This document shows positions 8,116-15,311 of a DNA stretch of 34,787 nt, piece after piece. Location of the stretch: the NCBI GenBank assembly GCA_022653735.1, contig JALCSU010000023.1, positions 1-34,787 of the forward strand. The letters are read 5' to 3'. The notes beneath the pieces were generated by a model, which saw only the letters and a list, made by a program, of their open reading frames with translations, was not told the DNA's origin and ran no database searches. The stretch comes from Bacteroidales bacterium (GTDB lineage: Bacteria > Bacteroidota > Bacteroidia > Bacteroidales > UBA932). The number at the start of each line of letters is the position of its first letter. Within the stretch, counting starts at the first letter, position 1. Made by a program: the position numbers and the translations under genes.

Positions 8116-9176
8116 TGGACGAGGAGAAACTTTATAATTCCGAGGACGAATCCGTAGAGGATGAAGAGCAGGGGATGTTCGAGCATTTCCGGCTGAACGT
8201 CGATAAGGGCCAGACCCCGATGCGAATAGATAAATACATGGCAACGCATCTGGAGGACACATCTCGGCACAGGGTGCAGTGTGCCATAAAAGAGGGCTAC
8301 GTGCTGCTGAATGACAAGACGGCCAAGGCTAATATGATCGTGCGGCCTTTGGATGTCATCCGCTTCGTGATGCCTTACAGGCGGCGCGGACTAGAGATTC
8401 TCCCACAAGATATTCCTCTGAATATAGTCTATGAAGACAACGATCTGCTGGTGGTGAATAAGCCAGCCGGAATGGTCGTGCACCCTGGCCATGGGCACTT
8501 TGAGGGAACTTTGATCAACGCCCTAGCCTATCATTTGGGCATCTCTCAGGGGCCGGATGCAGAAGATGAGAGAATGGGCATTCTGGTGCACAGAATCGAT
8601 AAAGACACTTCGGGGCTGCTTGTCGTTGCGAAAAATGACGAGAGCCAGCTGGACCTGGCGAGACAGTTCTACGAGCATTCCATAGAAAGGCGATATGTGG
8701 CTGTCGTATGGGGAAATCTGAAAGAAGACGAGGGCACAATCGATGCCAACATCGGGCGCGACCCAAATGATAGGCTCCGTTTCAAGGTTTTTGAGGACGA
8801 TCCGGGTAAGGGCAAGCATGCAGTGACGCATTATCGTGTTCTGGAACGGTTTGGCTACGTGACTTTCATCGAATGCCGCCTAGAGACCGGCAGGACGCAC
8901 CAGATTCGCGTTCACATGAGTTACCTTGGGCATCCGCTATTCAATGACGAACGTTATGGTGGAACCGAGATCCGCAAGGGGACAATCTATGCGAAATATC
9001 GTCAGTTCATTCAGAACTGTTTCGAAATATGCCCCAGGCAGGCTCTCCATGCCAAGACCTTAGGCTTCGTGCACCCTCGCACCAAAGAAATGATGCACTT
9101 CGACTCTCCTCTCCCAAGCGACATCACCGCCCTCCTCGACAAATGGCGCAGCTACACCACCAGCACCCTCCAATAG
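8115..9176 (+). CDS. rluD: RluA/RluD-family 23S rRNA pseudouridine synthase
   Basis: The product converts uridine to pseudouridine in rRNA. Its 353 residues comprise an acidic N-terminal tail (EEKLYNSEDESVEDEEQ), an S4-like RNA-binding domain (about residues 36-95) and the catalytic domain. The catalytic Asp lies in HRIDKDTSGLLVVAK near residue 160, with GRTHQIRVHM downstream as the second family motif. The likely start is the GTG at 8115, which overlaps the TAG stop of the PASTA gene by one base; no better ATG precedes the S4 domain. RluD is the best guess among paralogues because of the S4 domain. It is the last gene of the engB operon. Confidence 0.9.
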   Translation: MDEEKLYNSEDESVEDEEQGMFEHFRLNVDKGQTPMRIDKYMATHLEDTSRHRVQCAIKEGYVLLNDKTAKANMIVRPLDVIRFVMPYRRRGLEILPQDIPLNIVYEDNDLLVVNKPAGMVVHPGHGHFEGTLINALAYHLGISQGPDAEDERMGILVHRIDKDTSGLLVVAKNDESQLDLARQFYEHSIERRYVAVVWGNLKEDEGTIDANIGRDPNDRLRFKVFEDDPGKGKHAVTHYRVLERFGYVTFIECRLETGRTHQIRVHMSYLGHPLFNDERYGGTEIRKGTIYAKYRQFIQNCFEICPRQALHAKTLGFVHPRTKEMMHFDSPLPSDITALLDKWRSYTTSTLQ

Positions 9177-9214
9177 CTATCTTCATAGCAAGTCGCAGTC
9201 ACGCGACCGGCGGA

Positions 9215-9262
9215 GGCCGGGTATTCGCGAGGCACCAGCCAAGCGAATGCCACAAGGCCGGG
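9215..9262. repeat. GC-rich structured intergenic repeat
   Basis: Two copies of GGCCGGG (9215-9221 and 9256-9262) flank an inverted pair, ATTCGC at 9223-9228 and GCGAAT at 9243-9248. With the adjacent hairpin at 9279-9295 this makes a compact structured region between the convergent rluD-like and outer-membrane protein genes. It resembles short palindromic intergenic repeats, but I see no second copy in the window. Confidence 0.4.
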
Positions 9263-9278
9263 AGCCGCAGGGGTTCTC

Positions 9279-9295
9279 AGGGGGCAGAGCCCCCT
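9279..9295. terminator. Perfect hairpin between convergent genes
   Basis: AGGGGGC and GCCCCCT form a 7-bp, nearly all-GC stem around a 3-base loop, two bases before the stop of the minus-strand outer-membrane gene. There is no T-tract on either side, so it is not a classical terminator. It could slow polymerase or protect 3' ends from both directions. Confidence 0.45.
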
Positions 9296-9296
9296 A

Positions 9297-12296
9297 CTAT
9301 CTAGGCGGCCCCATAGGGCCACGGCCTGGACGGCCTGGGCCTCCTGGACCGCCAGGTCCACCTCGCATGCCACCTCTCTGCCCGCTGAAATTCCCGAACC
9401 TGTAAGTCAATACGAAGACGACATAACGGCCCAGCGTATTATTCAGCGACTCCTGATGGTAGTTTGAGGCATCTGTGACGCTAAGGTTCTTGGACTGATT
9501 CAAGAGATCATACCCTCTTACAGCTATAGTGAGCTTTTTCTTGAAAAGAAGCTTATTTATCTCGGCATTCAATATCACCTCGTCATCCTGAGGCGCTGAG
9601 TAACCACGATACCAATTGTAGTCACATGAAGCCTTAGCCTCTATCCCGCCAGGGATAGTCCACGTCATCTCACCGTCAATCTGATTATTCCACGTCTTGA
9701 CGTTATTCTTAGTGTTAATCGTGTACCAAGACCTGTTCATCCTGGTTCTGCCGCCTATCTCTATATCCACGAAATCGTTTTTGTATGTCACCCTGAGCCT
9801 TTCCGTAAGGCCCAATGTCTGCGTCTTGTTTTCAGAGAAAACAGATGAGTGACTGATGTCGCCCGAATAATCCTCATGAAATTTCTCATAGTCGTCAAAC
9901 ACGCCATCGCCGTCCGTATCATAAGGAGACATGTCGAATGAGGTGCTTGCAATGTATGAAGTCCCCTTCGAATAGTTTGCGTTAGACATCACGAATATGG
10001 AGAAATTCGATTTAGCGATTGGCGAATTGAGGAATAACCTTGCGCCAACGTTCCCCGAATTAGGACCGTTGACAGGAATAGAATACTGCACTCCATTAGG
10101 ATCGTACCATACTGCGGAAACTATAGGATCCTTGACCATACCGCCAGAAAGCATGGCGTTGAAAGACAAGAAAGTCTTCTTATCCGTGGTCCTGAACTCT
10201 GTCCTCACATTGTGGTTGAAATAAGGGTCCAGGTAAGGATTTCCTAGAGAGACGTTCAAAGGATTCGTGTTATCAGGCACTGGCATCAGCTGCGATGTGG
10301 AAGGCTGAGCCGAGCGTCCGAAATAAAAAATCCTGGCGTTGGTATTATCATTGATATCATACCACATCATCGCAGACGGAGACCAGTTGAGGACGTTGCT
10401 CTTGTATGTCTTGCCGTTTGTCTCATTATGAGTGTTCGTAGGCAGCAAGCCGGCACCTATCTGGGCATGCAGCTTATCCTGCTGATACTGAAGGTTCACG
10501 CCTATCTCCTGATTCACATAACGATTGACGATTTCATTCGAATATGTCTCGTCCCGAGCCTCCCCTGCAGCGACATACAAAGGATTGCTCATTGAGAAGA
10601 GAGAATTATCTCCACTGTTGTACGTGTCTTTCTCGGATTTGTTGCGGCTCCAGCTGTAACTGTAATGTCCCTCGACGTAGAAACCTTTCCCTAGAGGCTC
10701 TGTGTAAACCAGTCTCCCAGACAAAGATGCGCTATTGGAGAACTGGTCTATCCTCTGATTCACTATATCATCCAGGGTGTCAGCATCATTGAATGTCTGA
10801 GTAAGAGACTGATTGAATCCATCCAGATCATTATGGCTGAAATTATAGTTTCCCATGAACGAAATCGTCCTTCCAGGTATTCCAAGCTTCTGCCTGAACA
10901 GGAAGAAACCATTCGTAGTCCAGTTTTTATTGTCACCGCTATTATTATTGAAACCACGGTTGGTCATAGATGCCGCCCCGTTTCCCGAGCTCTTCATCGT
11001 CTCGAAATCCGAGAACTCGTGATAGTTGCCAGTTCCAAAATTCACTTGGGGCTGGAAAAGGATAGACGTATTTTCAGAAAATTTGTGCTCGAGACGAATC
11101 CCGAAACGGTGACCGTATGAATTATTGTGGCTGTAACCAGGACCATTCACGCCATTCCTGTACGTCAGCGTGGTTCCATCCTCAAGGTAAGTATCTCTTA
11201 TGCTCTGCTCCTCAACGCTCCGCCTCGTGCCATTGTAAAGATAGTTCCCGCCAAGATTCATCTTATCGTCGAAGAGCGTCCAATTGCCATTCAATCCGCC
11301 CATCCAGGAAGTCGTGATGCCATTCCCGCCTCCGAAACCGCCGCCACCACGACCCATTCCGCCGCCACCGCCACGCATGCCTTGCATCATGCCCCCAGAC
11401 AGATCATTGAATCCCCTGTTATTCGTATTGTTTCCGTTCAAGATAATGCTTATCTGACGCTTATCAGAGAAGTTTCCGATGAAAGCCCCTCCCTGGTAAC
11501 GATAGTCTCCATCGTTATTCCCGAACGAAGAGCTTCCTCCGCTAGTCCAATCGTGACCAACGCCACCAGAGACATTGCCGAAAACGCCATTCATCATGCC
11601 CTTATGGATAGACAAGTCAATCACGGTCTCTTCATTGCCATCATCTATTCCTGTAAATTCAGCCTGCTCTGATTTTTTCTGCACGACTTTCACCTTATCG
11701 ATGATTTTCGCAGGAAGGTTCTTGGAGGCCAGCTGCGGATCGTCCAGGAAGAATGTTTTGCCATCGATAGTTATTTTGGAAATCTTCTCGCCATTAGCCG
11801 TAATGGTGCCATCTTCGGAAATTTCTATTCCAGGAAGTTTTTTCAGCAGATCCTCCAGCACGGAATTCTCAGTTGTCTTAAAAGATGATGCGTTATATTC
11901 AATGGTGTCTTTTTTAACGGTTATAGGATTGCCAGCCGCTGAGACAGTTGCCTGTTCCAGCGTCTCTTTATCCAACGTCATCTTCACTTCTCCAAGATCC
12001 AAGTTTCCCTTCACCTCAATGGCCTTCGTAAAATTCTTATACCCAAGGAGTTCTGCCTTAAAGTTATATTTTCCGGCAGGTACTTTCTCCAGCTTTGCGT
12101 TTCCATCAGCGCCGGACAAAGCGTATTTTATAGGCTTCTCGCCCCCCTCCTTCGTAATGGAAACCGTCGCGAAACCGACCGCCTCGCCATTTGAATCATC
12201 CACTAACTTCACCGAAATAGTGCCATTCTGCGCAAAAGCCGTGACGCAGGCGGCCAGAAGGCCTGAAATAATTAGTAAAAGCCTATAAAATTTCAT
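9297..12296 (-). CDS. TonB-receptor-like outer-membrane beta-barrel protein
   Basis: The 999-residue protein starts with a signal peptide (cleavage probably after AFA, residue 22). A carboxypeptidase-regulatory-like beta-sandwich follows (about 26-110), then a plug-like region (about 120-230, with VLEDLLKKLPGIEISEDGTI), then a long barrel ending near residue 970. It fits the Bacteroidota outer-membrane beta-barrel family related to TonB-dependent receptors, usually without a SusD partner; none is adjacent. Two low-complexity parts stand out: a Gly/Met/Arg run at about 301-326 and a C-terminal RGG/PGG tail of about 30 residues after the last strand (YVVFVLTYRFGNF). The ligand is unknown. It stands alone, convergent with the engB operon. 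Confidence 0.88.
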   Translation of the reverse strand: MKFYRLLLIISGLLAACVTAFAQNGTISVKLVDDSNGEAVGFATVSITKEGGEKPIKYALSGADGNAKLEKVPAGKYNFKAELLGYKNFTKAIEVKGNLDLGEVKMTLDKETLEQATVSAAGNPITVKKDTIEYNASSFKTTENSVLEDLLKKLPGIEISEDGTITANGEKISKITIDGKTFFLDDPQLASKNLPAKIIDKVKVVQKKSEQAEFTGIDDGNEETVIDLSIHKGMMNGVFGNVSGGVGHDWTSGGSSSFGNNDGDYRYQGGAFIGNFSDKRQISIILNGNNTNNRGFNDLSGGMMQGMRGGGGGMGRGGGGFGGGNGITTSWMGGLNGNWTLFDDKMNLGGNYLYNGTRRSVEEQSIRDTYLEDGTTLTYRNGVNGPGYSHNNSYGHRFGIRLEHKFSENTSILFQPQVNFGTGNYHEFSDFETMKSSGNGAASMTNRGFNNNSGDNKNWTTNGFFLFRQKLGIPGRTISFMGNYNFSHNDLDGFNQSLTQTFNDADTLDDIVNQRIDQFSNSASLSGRLVYTEPLGKGFYVEGHYSYSWSRNKSEKDTYNSGDNSLFSMSNPLYVAAGEARDETYSNEIVNRYVNQEIGVNLQYQQDKLHAQIGAGLLPTNTHNETNGKTYKSNVLNWSPSAMMWYDINDNTNARIFYFGRSAQPSTSQLMPVPDNTNPLNVSLGNPYLDPYFNHNVRTEFRTTDKKTFLSFNAMLSGGMVKDPIVSAVWYDPNGVQYSIPVNGPNSGNVGARLFLNSPIAKSNFSIFVMSNANYSKGTSYIASTSFDMSPYDTDGDGVFDDYEKFHEDYSGDISHSSVFSENKTQTLGLTERLRVTYKNDFVDIEIGGRTRMNRSWYTINTKNNVKTWNNQIDGEMTWTIPGGIEAKASCDYNWYRGYSAPQDDEVILNAEINKLLFKKKLTIAVRGYDLLNQSKNLSVTDASNYHQESLNNTLGRYVVFVLTYRFGNFSGQRGGMRGGPGGPGGPGRPGRGPMGPPR

Positions 12297-12398
12297 AAAG
12301 ACATTCCAATATGATTGTTCCTACAACTAACCATAAAACAACCAATAAGACAGACAAAACTGCCCTAAGTTTAATGATCCGCAAATATTTTTTTTGAA

Positions 12399-12956
12399 TT
12401 ATTTCACCCTTCCAGGATTGTCCTTGATGAATTGCTCCCAGCTGCCGCCTCTCTTCGCCGAGAGTAACGAATTCGTCGTGGCGTAATAGTGGCACATTGC
12501 GATAGCGAGCGCATCCGTGGCATCCAGGTGCTCTGGCTTCAGCATCATCCCCAAGGTCTTCTCAAGCATCAGCTGCACCTGTTCCTTCGATGCAGCCCCA
12601 TTGCCAACGATTGCCTGCTTGGCCTCTCTAGGGGCATATTCATGAACTATTCCTATTCCATATTCCATGGCAGCTATCATCGCCGCACCCTGCGCCCTGC
12701 CTAGCTTTAATATGACTTGAGCGTTCCTATTGCCGTAGAATGGAGATTCTACCGCCAGCTCGGTGCCATGATAGGTCTTGCATACCTCAGACACCGTGTC
12801 AAAAATCTGACGGAGCTTTGAATATGCATCCTTCTCTTTACGAATATCCAGAACGCCCATATCCACGAATTGAGGCTTACCGTCCGAAACGGCAATGACC
12901 CCGAAACCAAGCAGATTGGTTCCAGGGTCAATTCCTATGATTATTCTCTCGGCCAT
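12399..12956 (-). CDS. ruvC: Crossover junction endodeoxyribonuclease RuvC
   Basis: RuvC cuts Holliday junctions symmetrically during recombinational repair, with RuvAB. At 185 residues it has normal length. The four acidic catalytic residues can be assigned from family motifs: Asp10 (GIDPGT), Glu70 (LAVESPFYG), and Asp145 and Asp148 (HLDATDALA). It lies 10 bases downstream of serS on the same strand and is probably read from the same transcript. The region between its stop and the next gene start (12297-12398) is A/T-rich and should hold the promoter of the outer-membrane protein gene, but I find only a one-mismatch -7 box. Confidence 0.95.
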   Translation of the reverse strand: MAERIIIGIDPGTNLLGFGVIAVSDGKPQFVDMGVLDIRKEKDAYSKLRQIFDTVSEVCKTYHGTELAVESPFYGNRNAQVILKLGRAQGAAMIAAMEYGIGIVHEYAPREAKQAIVGNGAASKEQVQLMLEKTLGMMLKPEHLDATDALAIAMCHYYATTNSLLSAKRGGSWEQFIKDNPGRVK

Positions 12957-12966
12957 GTTCCGAGGG

Positions 12967-14238
12967 TTAATCTATCTTATCGAATCCTGTGTAAGGCCTA
13001 AGCACCTCTGGGATGATAACTCCGGTCTCTGTCTCGTAATCCTCTAACAGAGAGGCTACGACGCGAGGGAGAGCAAGAGAACTGCCGTTCAGAGTATGGC
13101 AGAGCTGCATCTTGCCATTCTCGTCACGATAGCGAAGGTGAAGCCTGTTGGCCTGATAGGTCTCGAAGTTGGAAACTGAAGAAATCTCCAGCCAGCGCTT
13201 CTGGGCTGCTGACCAGAGCTCAAAGTCGTATGTAATTGCGGAAGTGAAGCTAAGGTCACCACCGCAGAGCCTTAATATCCTGTATTTCAGGCCGAGAGAA
13301 TTCACGAGCTTCTCCACGTGAGCTACCATCTCATCCAGTGCCGCATACGAATTCTCTGGCTTCTCGATGCGTACTATCTCCACTTTATCGAACTGGTGCA
13401 GACGATTCAGTCCCCTCACGTCTTTGCCATAAGACCCGGCTTCGCGACGGAAGCAAGGAGTGTAGGCAGTGAGTTTCTGAGGGAAATCCTCGTTACCTAG
13501 GATAACGTCTCTGAATATATTGGTGACAGGAACTTCTGCGGTTGGAACCATGTAGAAATCGTCCAAGCCCACGTAATACATCTGGGCTTCCTTGTCTGGT
13601 AGCTGGCCAGTTCCGAAACCGGATGCCGCATTCACCATCACCGGAGGCTCAACCTCTTTGTAGCCTGCCGCAGTGTTGAAATCAAGGAAATAATTGATTA
13701 GAGCCCTCTGCAGCTTAGCGCCTTTTCCCTTGTAGACAGGGAACCCAGCGCCAGTCAGCTTAACGCCCAAATCAAAATCAATGATGTCGTATTTCTTGGC
13801 AAGCTCCCAGTGTGGCAGGGCATCCTGAGGCAGATGAGCCTCCGGCCCACCCATTTTTACGACCTGATTATCTTCGGCGCCCTTCCCTGGGATTACCAGG
13901 TCGCAAGGCATATTCGGAAGAAGCACTAGCTGCTCTTGCAATTCTTTATTATTAGCATCGGCCTGAGCGAGCAAATCATTCGACTTCGCTTTAAGTTCGC
14001 CCACCTCTTTCTTAACTTCCTCCGCCTCGGCTTTTTTGCCCTCCTTCATGAGGCCGCCTATCTGTGCGGCAAGCTGCTTCTGCTTTGCCAGAAGCGAATC
14101 GCTTTCCGTCTGAAGAGCTTTCCTATGATCGTCCAGCTCTAGAACTTTGTAAACTATATCTTTAGCGTCAAAATTCTTGACTGCCAGCTTGTCAATCACG
14201 TGCTGCGGATCATCGCGCAGCGTCTTAAGTGTTAGCAT
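12967..14238 (-). CDS. serS: Seryl-tRNA synthetase
   Basis: This class II synthetase charges tRNA-Ser. The N-terminal coiled-coil tRNA-binding arm (about residues 25-105, rich in Lys, Glu, Ala and Leu) precedes the catalytic core. Class II motifs are visible: motif 2 around CFRREAGSYGKDVRGLNRLHQF and motif 3 near the C-terminus (LNGSSLALPRVVASLLEDYE). The ATG at 14238 gives the usual start MLTLKTLRDDP and 423 residues. A GTG ten codons earlier lies in the terminator hairpin of the upstream unit and is not preferred. ruvC follows 10 bases later. No clear TAnnTTTG box precedes it, so expression may rely on read-through from rplU-rpmA. Confidence 0.95.
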   Translation of the reverse strand: MLTLKTLRDDPQHVIDKLAVKNFDAKDIVYKVLELDDHRKALQTESDSLLAKQKQLAAQIGGLMKEGKKAEAEEVKKEVGELKAKSNDLLAQADANNKELQEQLVLLPNMPCDLVIPGKGAEDNQVVKMGGPEAHLPQDALPHWELAKKYDIIDFDLGVKLTGAGFPVYKGKGAKLQRALINYFLDFNTAAGYKEVEPPVMVNAASGFGTGQLPDKEAQMYYVGLDDFYMVPTAEVPVTNIFRDVILGNEDFPQKLTAYTPCFRREAGSYGKDVRGLNRLHQFDKVEIVRIEKPENSYAALDEMVAHVEKLVNSLGLKYRILRLCGGDLSFTSAITYDFELWSAAQKRWLEISSVSNFETYQANRLHLRYRDENGKMQLCHTLNGSSLALPRVVASLLEDYETETGVIIPEVLRPYTGFDKID

Positions 14239-14251
14239 ATTCGTTAAAATT

Positions 14252-14292
14252 AAAAAAGAGGACCGCACGATTAACTCGAAGCAAGTCCTCTT
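14252..14292 (-). terminator. Terminator after rplU-rpmA
   Basis: AAGAGGAC at 14256-14263 pairs with GTCCTCTT at 14285-14292 (8 bp, 21-base loop). Read on the minus strand the stem ends in a run of six Ts. It lies between rpmA and serS, so it may set the ratio of ribosomal protein to synthetase expression. Confidence 0.65.
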
Positions 14293-14313
14293 AACACTGT
14301 CAATCCTCCGAGC

Positions 14314-14574
14314 TTAATTCTCACTAGGAACTACAGATACGTAGGATTTGTCATCTTTTTTCTTGCAGTATTTCACCGTGCCATCTACAAGAGCGTAAAG
14401 CGTGTGGTCTTTGCCCATGCCTACGTTCCTATAAGGATTGTGAACTGTTCCTCTCTGGCGGACCAGAATGTTGCCAGCCTTTACGATCTGGCCATCGAAC
14501 TTCTTCAGGCCCAATCTCTTGGAATGAGACTCACGACCGTTCTTTGAACTTGATTGTCCTTTTTTGTGTGCCAT
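14314..14574 (-). CDS. rpmA: 50S ribosomal protein bL27
   Basis: bL27 sits near the peptidyl transferase centre. The 86-residue product starts [29 protein letters not shown], the standard form without the cleaved N-terminal extension known from some Firmicutes. The conserved [10 protein letters not shown] and [18 protein letters not shown] segments are intact. It follows rplU by 18 bases in the usual rplU-rpmA order and is followed by a terminator at 14252-14292. Confidence 0.97.
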   Translation of the reverse strand: MAHKKGQSSSKNGRESHSKRLGLKKFDGQIVKAGNILVRQRGTVHNPYRNVGMGKDHTLYALVDGTVKYCKKKDDKSYVSVVPSEN

Positions 14575-14592
14575 AATTACTCCTCCTTGAAA

Positions 14593-14904
14593 CTAAGCGA
14601 TAGCGTCGATGCGGATTTTAGAAAGCTTCTGGCGATGGCCGTTGCATTTCTGGAAGCCTTTACGACGGATTTTCTTGAATACCAGCACTTTGTCAGCCCT
14701 GACTTGATCATCGGTCACGGTAGCTTTGACAGAAGCGCCATCTACATAAGGTTTACCAAGGGTCACTTGCCCTTCGTTGTCGACCAGCAGCACCTTGTTG
14801 AACTCAACGGATTCGTCTTTCTTGGCCGCAAGACGGTCAACGAAGATTTCCTTCCCTGCCTCAACTTTGTACTGATGTCCTGCAATGTCTACGATTGCGT
14901 ACAT
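14593..14904 (-). CDS. rplU: 50S ribosomal protein bL21
   Basis: bL21 is a large-subunit protein that binds 23S rRNA. The 103-residue product begins MYAIVDIAGHQYKVEAGKEI and ends with the basic segment KKIRRKGFQKCNGHRQKLSKIRI, both typical. It is first in a two-gene unit with rpmA. The promoter lies at 14994-15025, about 90 bases upstream. That promoter is inside the end of a 186-bp repeat created by the adjacent insertion sequence, which therefore sits upstream of the promoter rather than between it and the gene. Confidence 0.97.
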   Translation of the reverse strand: MYAIVDIAGHQYKVEAGKEIFVDRLAAKKDESVEFNKVLLVDNEGQVTLGKPYVDGASVKATVTDDQVRADKVLVFKKIRRKGFQKCNGHRQKLSKIRIDAIA

Positions 14905-14942
14905 ACAAACAAACTTCTTTTAAAAGTTTCAGCCGCGAGCGC

Positions 14943-14958
14943 CTGTGCTCATGCACAG
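14943..14958 (-). promoter_or_regulatory. Hairpin in the rplU leader
   Basis: CTGTGC and GCACAG form a perfect 6-bp stem with a 4-base loop in the roughly 85-base untranslated leader of rplU, flanked by further complementary bases (AAGTT and AACTT on the minus strand). Ribosomal protein leaders often bind their own product. That role is only a possibility here. Confidence 0.4.
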
Positions 14959-14993
14959 AACTTAAACGAGCTCCACGGCTCTAAAATGGAGTG

Positions 14994-15025
14994 CAAAATT
15001 AGATATTTTTTCTTCAATATGCAAA
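14994..15025 (-). promoter_or_regulatory. Promoter of rplU-rpmA
   Basis: On the minus strand TTTG (15025-15022) and TAATTTTG (15001-14994) are 20 bases apart, a textbook Bacteroidota promoter. The -33 box and most of the -7 box lie in the left copy of the 186-bp repeat. The right copy reads TAATTTCT at the corresponding place because its last bases are replaced by the insertion-sequence end. Confidence 0.7.
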
Positions 15026-15181
15026 ATATTTCATTCCCTCTCTTTCAGCATTTTAAGAAATGTCTGCATGCCCGTGGTAGCAGGCTCTTCAATATGCTTG
15101 ATTCGCGAATCATGTACAGGAACTGACTCTGGGTCAATGATGTAAATTGGCGTGTCAGCCTTTGCGTAGCCATAGAGCCCC
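14996..15181. repeat. 186-bp target-site duplication, left copy
   Basis: This stretch is identical to 17190-17375 except for one base (G at 15107, A at 17301), in direct orientation, and directly abuts the two ends of the insertion sequence. Sequence identity stops exactly at the element ends on the inner side and at unrelated flanking bases on the outer side, as expected for a target-site duplication. Confidence 0.92.
15031..15181 (-). pseudogene. 3' fragment of the sirtuin gene
   Basis: Left over by the duplication, this piece carries the last 50 codons (including the stop) of the sirtuin gene whose complete copy is at 17225-17944. It is cut at its 5' side by the insertion sequence and has no start. 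The single base difference changes one residue: Ser here, Leu in the intact gene (in the VHDLRIKH segment). Confidence 0.88.
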
Positions 15182-15195
15182 CGGAAGTTTGACAC
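15182..15195 (+). repeat. Left terminal inverted repeat of the IS
   Basis: CGGAAGTTTGACAC marks the left end. The same 14 bases occur at 34612-34625, where no transposase is visible. Confidence 0.8.
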
Positions 15196-15229
15196 ATTCA
15201 TGAATTAAAAATATTCGCAAGTAATTGAT

Positions 15230-15256
15230 AGACTTTTTCGCGAAAGTCTTTTTTTT
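15230..15256 (+). terminator. Terminator inside the IS, upstream of the transposase
   Basis: AGACTTT (15230-15236) and AAAGTCT (15243-15249) form a perfect 7-bp stem, followed by seven more Ts. It lies between the left end and the transposase promoter, so it should stop plus-strand transcripts entering from outside. Insulation of this kind is known in other insertion sequences. Confidence 0.75.
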
Positions 15257-15271
15257 GTCAAATTTTGTTTC

Positions 15272-15279
15272 TATATTTG
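15272..15279 (+). promoter_or_regulatory. -7 box of the transposase gene
   Basis: TATATTTG matches TAnnTTTG exactly, 32 bases before the preferred ATG. The nearest TTTG (15254-15257) is only 14 bases upstream, shorter than usual, so the promoter may be weak. Confidence 0.5.
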
Positions 15280-15311
15280 TACTAATATTTACTAATACTA
15301 AGTGCGACTAT

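Noticed and set aside
12297..12398. Possible promoter of the 999-residue barrel protein
   Set aside because: Only AATATTTG, one mismatch from the -7 consensus, with no convincing -33 element at the right spacing.
15225..15311. Upstream extension of the transposase reading frame
   Set aside because: It covers the internal terminator and the -7 box; the translated segment is hydrophobic and unlike the family N-terminus.
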